From an uncultured Aquimarina sp. (lineage in GTDB: Bacteria > Bacteroidota > Bacteroidia > Flavobacteriales > Flavobacteriaceae), in NCBI GenBank assembly GCA_937958985.1, contig CALGLV010000011.1, positions 1-64,000 on the forward strand: DNA of 64,000 bases, given 5' to 3'. The translations under genes and the position numbers were made by a program. The notes below the pieces were generated by a model. It searched no databases. It was not told the origin of the DNA and was given only the letters and a program-made list of their open reading frames with translations. Below are positions 17,676 to 25,727 of this stretch, one piece after another (positions within the stretch are counted from its first letter, which is position 1; each line of letters starts with the position of its first letter).

Positions 17676-19019
17676 CTAGCGGTCAAAAGTTAAGCGCATT
17701 GCTTTGCTTGGTTTGTCCAATATTTTGAAATTATGATATACTAAATTTCCGTTAAGAAAAGTATGTGTAATTCTAGATCTAAAGGTAGCGCCTTCAAATG
17801 GAGACCATCCACATTTGTATATAATATTCTCTTTAGATACTGTCCATGGCGCATTAAGGTCTACAAGTATAGCATCGGCATAAAAGCCTTCTTTAATAAA
17901 TCCTCTTTTTTCTATTTGGAATAATATAGCTGGATTGTGGCAAGCCTTCTCAACAACTTTTTCAATTGTAAGCTCTCCTCTATGTACCATTTCTAATAAG
18001 GCAGGGTATGCATGCTGTACCAAAGGTCCGCCGGAAGGCGCTTTAGTATAAATAGCATCTTTTTCCTCTAAAGTATGAGGAGCGTGATCTGTTGCAATCA
18101 CATCAATTTTATTTGATTTCAATCCTTCAATTAATCCTTGTCTGTCTTTTTCAGTTTTAACTGCGGGATTCCATTTTATATGAGTGCCTTTTGTTTGGTA
18201 GTCATCGCTGTTAAACCATAGGTGGTGTACACATACTTCGGCAGTAATTTTTTTGTCTTTTAAAGGTGTTTTTCCGTCAAACAATTCCAATTCTTTAGCT
18301 GTTGATAGGTGAAAAACGTGAAGACGAGCTCCGGTTTCTTTAGCAAGCTCTACGGCTTTAGAAGAGGATAAGTAACAGGCTTCTTCACTTCTTATAATTG
18401 GGTGAAGCTCTATAGGAATATCTTCACCATATTCTTCAATATGTTTGGCTAAGTTGGTTTTAATAGTTTCTTCATCTTCACAATGCACCGCAATTAATAA
18501 ATCGGTAGATTGAAATATTTTTTTAAGAACTTCAGGATCATCAACTAACATGTTACCTGTAGAAGAGCCTAGAAATAATTTTAAAGCGGCTACGTTTTTT
18601 TTGTCAACTTTTAGAATTTCTTCTAAATTATCGTTCGTTCCACCAAACATAAAAGAATAATTGGCATAACTACTTTCGTTGGCAGTTTTGAATTTATCGT
18701 CAAGTTTTTCAATAGTAGTTGCCTGTGGAACCGTATTGGGCATTTCTATAAAACTAGTAATACCACCAGCAATAGCTGCTCTGGATTCAGATCGGATATT
18801 TGCTTTATGTGTTAACCCAGGTTCTCTAAAATGTACTTGGTCGTCAATCATTCCAGGAAGCAAGTGTTTTCCTTCAGCGTCAATAACTTCTACATCGGGA
18901 GATTTTGGACTTATGCTTTCTGCTATTTCTTTAAAAAAACCATTTTCTATGTAAACATCACACTCAGTAATCCCATTTTGGTCAACAACTTTGGTGTTTT
19001 TAATTAAAATTTTATTCAT
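17676..19019 (-). CDS. pyrC: Dihydroorotase
   Basis: PyrC closes carbamoyl-aspartate to dihydroorotate in pyrimidine synthesis. The 447-residue protein is of the class I amidohydrolase type, with the metal-site segment DDQVHFREPG, the conserved lysine region ALKLFLGSSTG and the late ATDHAPH. The first histidine of the usual HxH pair reads Gln here (DQVH), as I recall it does in other Bacteroidetes enzymes. Its ATG overlaps the TGA of the upstream glycosyltransferase gene (ATGA), so translation is probably coupled. Confidence 0.95.
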   Translation of the reverse strand: MNKILIKNTKVVDQNGITECDVYIENGFFKEIAESISPKSPDVEVIDAEGKHLLPGMIDDQVHFREPGLTHKANIRSESRAAIAGGITSFIEMPNTVPQATTIEKLDDKFKTANESSYANYSFMFGGTNDNLEEILKVDKKNVAALKLFLGSSTGNMLVDDPEVLKKIFQSTDLLIAVHCEDEETIKTNLAKHIEEYGEDIPIELHPIIRSEEACYLSSSKAVELAKETGARLHVFHLSTAKELELFDGKTPLKDKKITAEVCVHHLWFNSDDYQTKGTHIKWNPAVKTEKDRQGLIEGLKSNKIDVIATDHAPHTLEEKDAIYTKAPSGGPLVQHAYPALLEMVHRGELTIEKVVEKACHNPAILFQIEKRGFIKEGFYADAILVDLNAPWTVSKENIIYKCGWSPFEGATFRSRITHTFLNGNLVYHNFKILDKPSKAMRLTFDR

Positions 19020-19753
19020 CTTTTATTGAATAGGCTATTTATTTTCATTTGAATTACTCCGAAAATTGCTTCAGAAATAATTCCTTTAGACATTTTAGAA
19101 ACTCCATGTGCTCTGTCGGTGAAAATCACAGGAATTTCTTTAAACTTCAAATTTTTTAAAAACGCTTTATACTTCATTTCTATTTGAAAAGCGTAGCCGA
19201 CAAATTTTATATTATTTAAATCGATAGTTTGCAACAATTTATTCGAATAACACACAAATCCTGCTGTAGTATCATGTATTGGCATTCGGGTAATTAACCG
19301 AACATATTTAGAGGCTAAATAAGATAATAGTACTCTGCTCATAGGCCAATTCACTACATTAACACCTTTAACATACCTGCTACCAATAACCATATCCAGA
19401 TTTTCTTCCTCACAAGTTTGCTTTAGTCGAACAAGGTCTAAAGGGTTATGAGAAAAATCAGCATCCATTTCAAAGACGTATTTATAGTTTCTCTTTAAAG
19501 CCCATTTAAATCCGTGAATGTAGGCAGTCCCTAAACCTAATTTTTGATTTCTTTTTTCTAAAAATAAGTTCGATGGATATGTTTTTTGAAGTTCGGAGAC
19601 TTTTAAGGCAGTGCCATCGGGCGAATTATCGTCTACAACTAATAAATCAAAAGATAAAGAATGTGAGAATTTTAAACTAAATACAGCATTAATAACAGCC
19701 TCTATGTTTTCTATTTCGTTATAGGTAGGTACTATTACTAAGCTGCTAGGCAT
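19016..19753 (-). CDS. Polyprenol monophosphomannose synthase (DPM1-like GT2)
   Basis: This 245-residue family 2 glycosyltransferase starts VIVPTYNEIENIEAVI and has VVDDNSPDGT and EMDADFSHNP, the pattern of dolichol/polyprenol-phosphate mannose synthases. These load a sugar from a nucleotide donor onto a lipid phosphate at the cytoplasmic membrane face for later transfer outside. No C-terminal membrane domain is present, so it is the soluble short form. It overlaps pyrC by four bases and diverges from DUF4271; a TATCTTTG -7 box lies 18 bases upstream. Confidence 0.9.
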   Translation of the reverse strand: MPSSLVIVPTYNEIENIEAVINAVFSLKFSHSLSFDLLVVDDNSPDGTALKVSELQKTYPSNLFLEKRNQKLGLGTAYIHGFKWALKRNYKYVFEMDADFSHNPLDLVRLKQTCEEENLDMVIGSRYVKGVNVVNWPMSRVLLSYLASKYVRLITRMPIHDTTAGFVCYSNKLLQTIDLNNIKFVGYAFQIEMKYKAFLKNLKFKEIPVIFTDRAHGVSKMSKGIISEAIFGVIQMKINSLFNKR

Positions 19754-19770
19754 TCAAATAAATTTGAATC

Positions 19771-19778
19771 AAAGATAC
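19771..19778 (-). promoter_or_regulatory. -7 element for the glycosyltransferase-pyrC operon
   Basis: TATCTTTG on the minus strand lies 18 bases before the start codon. No clear -33 box was found. Confidence 0.6.
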
Positions 19779-19800
19779 TACAAAACTCAATTTTAGCGTT

Positions 19801-19808
19801 TACATTTG
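19801..19808 (+). promoter_or_regulatory. -7 element for the DUF4271 gene
   Basis: TACATTTG matches TAnnTTTG and leaves a leader of about 25 bases before the TTG start at 19840. Confidence 0.55.
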
Positions 19809-19839
19809 TGATTATAATTTGTAATAAATACATAACAAT

Positions 19840-20493
19840 TTGGAAGCTACATTCAGAAATTTAATAGTCTCAGATTGGGTCATTGCTATTTATATTTTAG
19901 TAGCGCTTTTACTGATTATAGCAAAAAGAAAATCTAATTATAAATTATTAAATTTTAGTAGGTTATTTTTTTCAGATACTTATATAAAGACCTACAGAGA
20001 AGATAGTTTGTTGAAAGGATTTCATTTATTAATGTTAGGAATGTCTTTGCTTTTTTTTCCATTGATTATTCAGGTTTTACTGTTTAAAATAGGATATTTA
20101 ACTCAATTTGAATTTTCTGAATACCTAAAAATCGCGCTATTCTTTGGTTTTTTTTACTTGTTGAAGATGATGCTTCAGTTGCTTTTAGCTAGAGTAATTG
20201 GTTTTAAAAAAACTATTTCCCGCTACATTTTTCAAAAGCAAACTTATTTTTCATACCTAACATTCATAAGCTTACTACCTTTGTTATTCTTTATTTATAC
20301 ACCAGTTGTTGGTAGTTATTGGTTGTATTTATTTGTTATTCTGTGGTTTGTAATTTTTTCACTTTCAGTTTTATTAATTTTAACACACTTTAAAGAATTG
20401 TTTTTTAGCTATTTGGTTTATTTTATTTTGTATCTTTGCGCATTCGAAATTTCCCCAATTATAGGTGTGATTTATTATATTACAAGACTATGA
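19840..20493 (+). CDS. DUF4271 membrane protein
   Basis: This 217-residue integral membrane protein has about six hydrophobic helices. It matches the flavobacterial DUF4271 family by its pattern (FFSDTYIKTYREDS, FLLKMMLQLL-like helices) and by its constant position before a HemD-like gene. The function is unknown. The start is TTG: the upstream in-frame codons reach a stop at 19825 without an ATG. Its TGA overlaps the ATG of the HemD-like gene (ATGA), so the two proteins are probably made in step. Confidence 0.8.
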   Translation: MEATFRNLIVSDWVIAIYILVALLLIIAKRKSNYKLLNFSRLFFSDTYIKTYREDSLLKGFHLLMLGMSLLFFPLIIQVLLFKIGYLTQFEFSEYLKIALFFGFFYLLKMMLQLLLARVIGFKKTISRYIFQKQTYFSYLTFISLLPLLFFIYTPVVGSYWLYLFVILWFVIFSLSVLLILTHFKELFFSYLVYFILYLCAFEISPIIGVIYYITRL

Positions 20494-21269
20494 AGCAAGA
20501 TACTTTAGAAACACAGAAGTCTATGAAAGTGAAAACGATTTTGGTATCTCAGCCAGAACCTAAAATGGAGAACTCTCCATACCATGATATTGAAGAAAGA
20601 CAGAAGGTTAAGTTTGATTTTGTTCCTTTTATTCATGTTGAAGGATTAACATCAAAAGAAGTTCGTCATCAAAAAATTGATTTTTCTCAGTATACAGCAA
20701 TTATTTTAACCAGTAGAAATGCTATTGATCATTTCTTTAGAATCGCAGAAGAAATGCGTTTTAAAGTTCCTGATGCGATGAAGTATTTTTGTCAAAGCGA
20801 AGCAGTGGCTTATTATTTGCAAAAATATGTAGTGTACAGAAAACGTAAAATTTATGTAGGTACGCGAACATTTCCTGAGTTGGTGCCATTAATTAAAAAG
20901 TACAAACACGAAAAGTATTTACTTCCTTCCTCTGATAAACTTAAGCCGGCCATACCAGCATTGTTAGATGAATTAGAAGTGAATTGGAAAATAGGAACAT
21001 TTTACAGAACAGTAGTTAGTGATTTGTCGGAATTAAGAGATGTGTTTTACGACATATTAGTTTTCTTTAGTCCTTCAGGAATTCAATCATTATTTGAAAA
21101 CTTTCCTGATTTTAAGCAGAATGACACTCGTATTGCAGTGTTTGGTAATTCAACTGTTAAGGAAGCAGAATCAAGAGGGTTAGTGTGTAATATTGTAGCT
21201 CCTTCACCTGAAACACCGTCTATGACTATGGCGCTTAGGAAGTACATAGATAAGGCGAATAAGAAATAA
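20490..21269 (+). CDS. Uroporphyrinogen-III synthase family protein (HemD-like, paralogue)
   Basis: From the ATG at 20490 the protein has 259 residues and a HEM4-type fold of two alternating domains, with the motifs AIILTSRNAIDHFF, VFFSPSGIQSLFENF and PETPSMTMAL. This ATG overlaps the DUF4271 stop (ATGA); an internal ATG at 20523 (MKVKTILVSQPEPK) is the other plausible start, and the track start at 20436 is too early. A second HEM4 protein lies in the hem operon at 60361, so this one may be a paralogue with another role. A hairpin terminator follows. Confidence 0.82.
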   Translation: MKQDTLETQKSMKVKTILVSQPEPKMENSPYHDIEERQKVKFDFVPFIHVEGLTSKEVRHQKIDFSQYTAIILTSRNAIDHFFRIAEEMRFKVPDAMKYFCQSEAVAYYLQKYVVYRKRKIYVGTRTFPELVPLIKKYKHEKYLLPSSDKLKPAIPALLDELEVNWKIGTFYRTVVSDLSELRDVFYDILVFFSPSGIQSLFENFPDFKQNDTRIAVFGNSTVKEAESRGLVCNIVAPSPETPSMTMALRKYIDKANKK

Positions 21270-21294
21270 TAATAGAGTATTCTCTATTAATTTT

Positions 21295-21328
21295 AAGCTT
21301 CTAGGATTCTATTCTAGAAGCTTTTTTA
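21295..21328 (+). terminator. Intrinsic terminator after the HemD-like gene
   Basis: AAGCTTCTAG and CTAGAAGCTT form a 10-bp stem around a nine-base loop, followed by a T-run. Confidence 0.8.
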
Positions 21329-21422
21329 TGTTTAATTATCTTAATGTAAACAGTGTTAAAAAATACGTAACTTACACGAATTCAATATTTTATGTATATT
21401 TAGGGTCTAAAATATATAAATT

Positions 21423-22238
21423 ATGAAATGTTATGTGTTACTATTTGCTTCATTTTTACACTCAGTATTTTACAGTCAAAACGTGGGTGATTTGGTAATT
21501 ACGGAGATTATGCAAAACCCTAAAGTAGTAAGCGATTCTTTTGGTGAGTATTTTGAGATTTACAATACAACCTCAAATAGTATTGATATTAATGGATGGA
21601 TAATTAGAGATAATGATACCGATTCTCACATTATATCAAATGGAGGTCCTTTATTGGTGCCCGCTAATAGTTTTTTTGTATTTGGCAGAAATGGAGATAT
21701 AATGCTTAATGGAGGATACGCGCCAAATTACGTATACTCTTCCTTTTTATTAACGAATACTTCTGACGAAGTTGTATTAGCAACACCAACAGGTGTAATT
21801 ATTGATAGTGTTGAATATGATAATGGTGCTTCATTTCCAGATCCTGATGGGTCTAGTATGGAGTTTACAGGTATTACAGCAATAGAAAATGATGATGGTA
21901 CAAATTGGCAATCTTCTACAACACTTTTCGGTAGTGGTGATAATGGTACTCCAGGAACTTTGAACTCGAACAATTTAGCTCTTTCTGTAACTGATTTTTC
22001 TGACAAAAAATCGAAAGTTTCATTTTATCCCAACCCCACAAATACGGGTTATTCAACAATTAATATGCCTTCTTTGAAATATTCAAGTGTAGCTATTTAT
22101 AGCCTTTCAGGTCAGAAAATATTAGATACTAGTATAGAAAATAGTGTTTTAAATACCAATTCTCTTTCGACGGGAATTTACTTGATTCGGTTAATGGTTT
22201 CGAATAAATTAGCTACGGTTAAATTGATAGTAGAGTAA
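21423..22238 (+). CDS. T9SS-sorted lamin-tail-domain protein
   Basis: This 271-residue secreted protein has a signal peptide (about residues 1-18), a lamin-tail domain (about 22-150; VITEIMQNPK, GEYFEIYNTT, IDINGWIIRDN) and a type-A T9SS C-terminal sorting domain (about 195-271; VSFYPNPTNTG, LSTGIYLIRL). The domain order suggests export through the outer membrane by the T9SS and cleavage or anchoring at the surface. Lamin-tail domains in bacteria often accompany nucleases or adhesins, but no enzyme domain is present here. The gene stands alone after a terminator. Confidence 0.88.
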   Translation: MKCYVLLFASFLHSVFYSQNVGDLVITEIMQNPKVVSDSFGEYFEIYNTTSNSIDINGWIIRDNDTDSHIISNGGPLLVPANSFFVFGRNGDIMLNGGYAPNYVYSSFLLTNTSDEVVLATPTGVIIDSVEYDNGASFPDPDGSSMEFTGITAIENDDGTNWQSSTTLFGSGDNGTPGTLNSNNLALSVTDFSDKKSKVSFYPNPTNTGYSTINMPSLKYSSVAIYSLSGQKILDTSIENSVLNTNSLSTGIYLIRLMVSNKLATVKLIVE

Positions 22239-22323
22239 TAGCTTTCTAGAAAAGTTTGTTTTTTTGAAATTTATATAAGCATAAAAGAAAGGATTTATTT
22301 TTTCAATCGACTTACTCAAATAT

Positions 22324-22809
22324 ATGAGATCGATATTAAAAGCTTTACTTTTTTTGGGTATAACAACAATGTTGTTTTCGTGTAATCAAAATAAAACAAA
22401 CAAGCATTTTATGGAGAATAATGGTTTAGTAGTTAAGCAAAGTAAATTCGATTTTAATACTACTTATGCAAAATTACATGATGTTTTGGAGTCGAATCCA
22501 AACCTTAAAATTATATTGGAATTAGATCATAGTAAAAACGCTGCTTCCAAGGATTTGCAATTAAGACCTACTAAAATAATTTTATTTGGTAATCCAATGT
22601 TAGGAACACCATTAATGCAAAACAGCGCAACTGTAGCCCTAGATTTACCACAGAAAATAGTAGTTTTTGAAGCGGACAATATGGTTCAAGTTGCCTATAA
22701 CGACCCGTTATACTTAAAAAATAGACACGGTATTGACAACTCCGATGAAGTACTTACTAAAATTGCAGGCGCGTTAAATAAAATTACTGATGTAGCAGTG
22801 GGTAACTAA
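22324..22809 (+). CDS. DUF302 lipoprotein
   Basis: This 161-residue protein has a signal peptide and lipobox (TMLFSCNQ, Cys20) followed by a DUF302 domain (about residues 35-155). The family motifs LGTPLMQ, ALDLPQKIVVFE and VAYNDPLYLKNRHG are clear. DUF302 proteins are small and probably bind small molecules or metals in the envelope; the biochemical role is not known. It converges with the OmpA gene and overlaps its stop codon by four bases (CTAA). Confidence 0.9.
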   Translation: MRSILKALLFLGITTMLFSCNQNKTNKHFMENNGLVVKQSKFDFNTTYAKLHDVLESNPNLKIILELDHSKNAASKDLQLRPTKIILFGNPMLGTPLMQNSATVALDLPQKIVVFEADNMVQVAYNDPLYLKNRHGIDNSDEVLTKIAGALNKITDVAVGN

Positions 22810-24800
22810 AATTTGGTAATTTCAAATTCACTTCTACGATTGGTTTGATGTTCGTCTTCGGTACAAATTTTTGCTTTACAATTAATTAATGGTTGTGATT
22901 CTCCAGAACCTTCAAAACTAATACGGCGAGCGTTTACATAACCAACTAAAGCAAGGTAATTACGGGTAGATTCCGCTCTTTTTTCTGACAGTAATTGATT
23001 ATAAGATTCTGTTCCGCGACTATCGGTGTGTGCTCTTATTTTTATATGTAGTGTTGAATACTTTTCAAGCTTTAAGGCTAACTCATCTAATACTTTTTTA
23101 GAGTCAGCACGAATATTCCATTTGTTAAAATCAAAGTAAATAGGAGGCAGATTAAAAAATAACTTTCCGTTTATTTCTTTTACAGGTGGGCCAACTTTAT
23201 CTTTTAGTAACTGCTCTTTTATAGATAAAACTACAGGCTCCTTTTTTATAACAGGTATTTCTTTTTGTTTTAAGTACAAGGTGTATACTTCACCCTTTTT
23301 TTCTTTAACTAAAAAAGGTTTTGATTGCGCTATGTAATTATTAGCAGTTGCTGTTAAATCATACCTTCCTGGTAATATGTTAATGTCAAAAGCACTTATA
23401 CTATCGGTGGTTTTGGCGTAAATCTCTTGTTTGTCTCTATCAACTAAGCTAAGCGTAGTGTTTGGAATGTAATTTTGAGTAATCAAATCTTTCACTTCAA
23501 AACGTACTTTAATAGGCTCAGGGAAGATGTTTCCAACCTGACTAAAGTTGTAAATGTCATCTCCTTTTTTACTTCTGTTTGAGGCAAAAAAACCATTAGT
23601 TAAATCGTAAAATGTCATTGAAAAATCATCAAAACTTGAATTAATAGGAGCTCCTAAATTAATAGGTTTTTCGAATGTTTCTTGGTTGTTTTTACAGGCA
23701 AAAACATCGAGCATTCCAAGTCCTAAGTGTCCGTTAGAAGAAAAAAATAGGTCTCCATTTTCAGAAATAAAGGGAAATTGCTCTCTGTTAGAGGTGTTAA
23801 TTTCTTCTCCTAAATTTAGGGGCTTACCAAAGGTGTTATCTTCGTTAATAGCTACCACATATAAATCAAATTCTCCGTAGCCTCCAGGCATATTTGAAGA
23901 AAAATATAAATGTTTGCCATTAGGACTTAAGGCAGGATGTTCTGTAGTGTACGCGATATTATTAAAGGGTAATCTTTCGGGTTTAGACCATGTTTGTAGG
24001 CTGTCGTCCTTAAAAGATCTATATAGGTGTATCGCATTACTTCGGATGCTGTCAAATTTTCGATTTCCTCTTTCGTTATTACTTTTAGAGAGGTAAACTG
24101 TTTTTCCATCTTTACTGAAACAAAAATTACCTTCGTGTAGACTAGAATTTATTTTGGAAGAAAAGGAGGTGATTTCTCCAATAGGTTTATTGGTGCTATC
24201 AACGGCTACTTTATAAATATCTAAAAAAGGTCGGTGTGTCCATTTATAACGCTTTTCTAAAAGGTTGTTGGGGCTTCTGTCGGAAGTAAAATAGACTAAG
24301 CTGTCCTTTTTAATTGCTCCAAATTCGGCACTTTCACTATTAAAAGCAGCGGTTTTTATAGAAAAATCATCATCTTTTAATTTAAATTCTTCAATAGTTG
24401 CAATTACTTTAGCGGAGTTTTTTGGTGTTAATTTTTTATTTTTTTGATAAGTTTCTAGGTGTGGAATAGCTTTGTCGTACTCGCCTAAAGCGGAGAGTAC
24501 ATGGTATAATTTAAAGTTGAAATTATTGTCGTAATTTTTGTCCTTCCCTTTGAATTTACCTTTAACAATATAATTTAAGTAGCGGTATGCTTTTCTAAAT
24601 TGAAATGTATTGTAATAAGAAATAGCTAAATTTTGAATTGTTTTTTTTGAGAGGCTTGAGCTTTCCAATTCTTTTTGATAGGCGGAAATAGCATTGTAGT
24701 AATCCCCATTTTTAAAAAAACGATCGGCTCTAGTTTTGCGTTGAGAAAATGCGGTAAAGCATAAAAATAATGAAACGATGATAGTAAGGTAGTGCTTCAT
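22806..24800 (-). CDS. OmpA family protein with TPR and PD40-propeller repeats
   Basis: This 664-residue envelope protein has a signal peptide, TPR-like helices (about residues 22-130), a PD40/WD40-like beta-propeller (about 150-420; LYFSSNMPGGYGEFDLYV, DLFFSSNGHLGLGMLDVF), a regulatory beta-sandwich (about 440-510) and an OmpA peptidoglycan-binding domain (about 550-660; RAHTDSRGTESYNQLLS, NRRSEFEITKF). In Bacteroidetes this architecture commonly follows PorP/SprF genes. It is the last gene of the operon with the PorP/SprF protein (six bases away) and the large T9SS cargo, and probably anchors the complex to peptidoglycan. Confidence 0.92.
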   Translation of the reverse strand: MKHYLTIIVSLFLCFTAFSQRKTRADRFFKNGDYYNAISAYQKELESSSLSKKTIQNLAISYYNTFQFRKAYRYLNYIVKGKFKGKDKNYDNNFNFKLYHVLSALGEYDKAIPHLETYQKNKKLTPKNSAKVIATIEEFKLKDDDFSIKTAAFNSESAEFGAIKKDSLVYFTSDRSPNNLLEKRYKWTHRPFLDIYKVAVDSTNKPIGEITSFSSKINSSLHEGNFCFSKDGKTVYLSKSNNERGNRKFDSIRSNAIHLYRSFKDDSLQTWSKPERLPFNNIAYTTEHPALSPNGKHLYFSSNMPGGYGEFDLYVVAINEDNTFGKPLNLGEEINTSNREQFPFISENGDLFFSSNGHLGLGMLDVFACKNNQETFEKPINLGAPINSSFDDFSMTFYDLTNGFFASNRSKKGDDIYNFSQVGNIFPEPIKVRFEVKDLITQNYIPNTTLSLVDRDKQEIYAKTTDSISAFDINILPGRYDLTATANNYIAQSKPFLVKEKKGEVYTLYLKQKEIPVIKKEPVVLSIKEQLLKDKVGPPVKEINGKLFFNLPPIYFDFNKWNIRADSKKVLDELALKLEKYSTLHIKIRAHTDSRGTESYNQLLSEKRAESTRNYLALVGYVNARRISFEGSGESQPLINCKAKICTEDEHQTNRRSEFEITKF

Positions 24801-24806
24801 GGTAGT

Positions 24807-25724
24807 TTAGTAAAATCTAGGTGAAACGTATTTTTTTCCCAGCGAAAGCAAATCAAAATCTACGATAAGAATTACTTCATGGCTACCATTACTCAGCTGG
24901 CTAAAATTGCTAAGTGAGTAATCATAGGCGTAACCAATTTTTAGATTTTGAGTTATTTGAAAGCCTGCAATTGCCGAAACACTTTCTTGATAACGATAAG
25001 CGCTGCCGATTTCAAATCGGTTCGCATATAGGTAATTAATACCTGCGCTAAACGATAGAGGGGCACCTATGGCTTGTTGTACAATTACAGAAGGTTTTAG
25101 TTTTGATTCTTGAGAAAGCTCAAAGATATAGCCTGCAATACCAAATAGTTGATTCGCCCTTTCCGAAACTCCAATTCCGTTAAATTCCACCTTACGAGAT
25201 AAAATATTGGGAGATGAAATTCCCGCGTAGAAATTATTACTGTATAAAAATAATCCGACTCCTAATGTAATCGTATTATCGGAAATTCGATTAGAAAATG
25301 CCGGGTCATCGGCAACATCAGAGCCTAAAGCATTTAAGGAAAAATTATTGAAACCAACTTTTAAGCCATAAGAGAGTTTAAGGTTAGAAGAAACTTGAGT
25401 GATATAAGCAAAATCTAAATTCGCAAAATTAGTAGTTACTTTTATTGCATCACCAATTTCGTCTCTTACGTAATTTGCACTAAGTTCTACTTTATTTTTT
25501 ACAGGAAAATTAATAAAGGCGTTTGCCGTTTGTGGGCCGCCTTCAATTCCTTGCCATTGCTGTCGGTATAAAAGTCCTGCGGAGATCAACCCAGGTTGAT
25601 CTTTAACATAAGCAGGGTTTACCGTGCTCATGTTGTAAATATACTGAGTATATTGGGGATCTTGTTGCGCAAATACAGATAAGCAAACAACGAGCGCTAT
25701 AGCGTTTATAAAATATAATTTCAT
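24807..25724 (-). CDS. PorP/SprF family T9SS outer-membrane protein
   Basis: This 305-residue beta-barrel protein has a signal peptide (about residues 1-19) and the PorP/SprF opening QQDPQYTQYIYNMSTVNPAY followed by GLLYRQQWQGIEG. Members form outer-membrane barrels that bind the C-terminal domain of a type-B T9SS cargo; SprF is needed for secretion of the gliding adhesin SprB. Here the cargo gene lies three bases upstream and the OmpA partner six bases downstream, so this barrel is probably dedicated to the 1456-residue protein. Confidence 0.93.
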   Translation of the reverse strand: MKLYFINAIALVVCLSVFAQQDPQYTQYIYNMSTVNPAYVKDQPGLISAGLLYRQQWQGIEGGPQTANAFINFPVKNKVELSANYVRDEIGDAIKVTTNFANLDFAYITQVSSNLKLSYGLKVGFNNFSLNALGSDVADDPAFSNRISDNTITLGVGLFLYSNNFYAGISSPNILSRKVEFNGIGVSERANQLFGIAGYIFELSQESKLKPSVIVQQAIGAPLSFSAGINYLYANRFEIGSAYRYQESVSAIAGFQITQNLKIGYAYDYSLSNFSQLSNGSHEVILIVDFDLLSLGKKYVSPRFY

Positions 25725-25727
25725 AGG

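Noticed and set aside
20436-20489. Upstream start of the HemD-like gene
   Set aside because: It would overlap the DUF4271 gene by 58 bases. The ATGA overlap at 20490 is the natural start.
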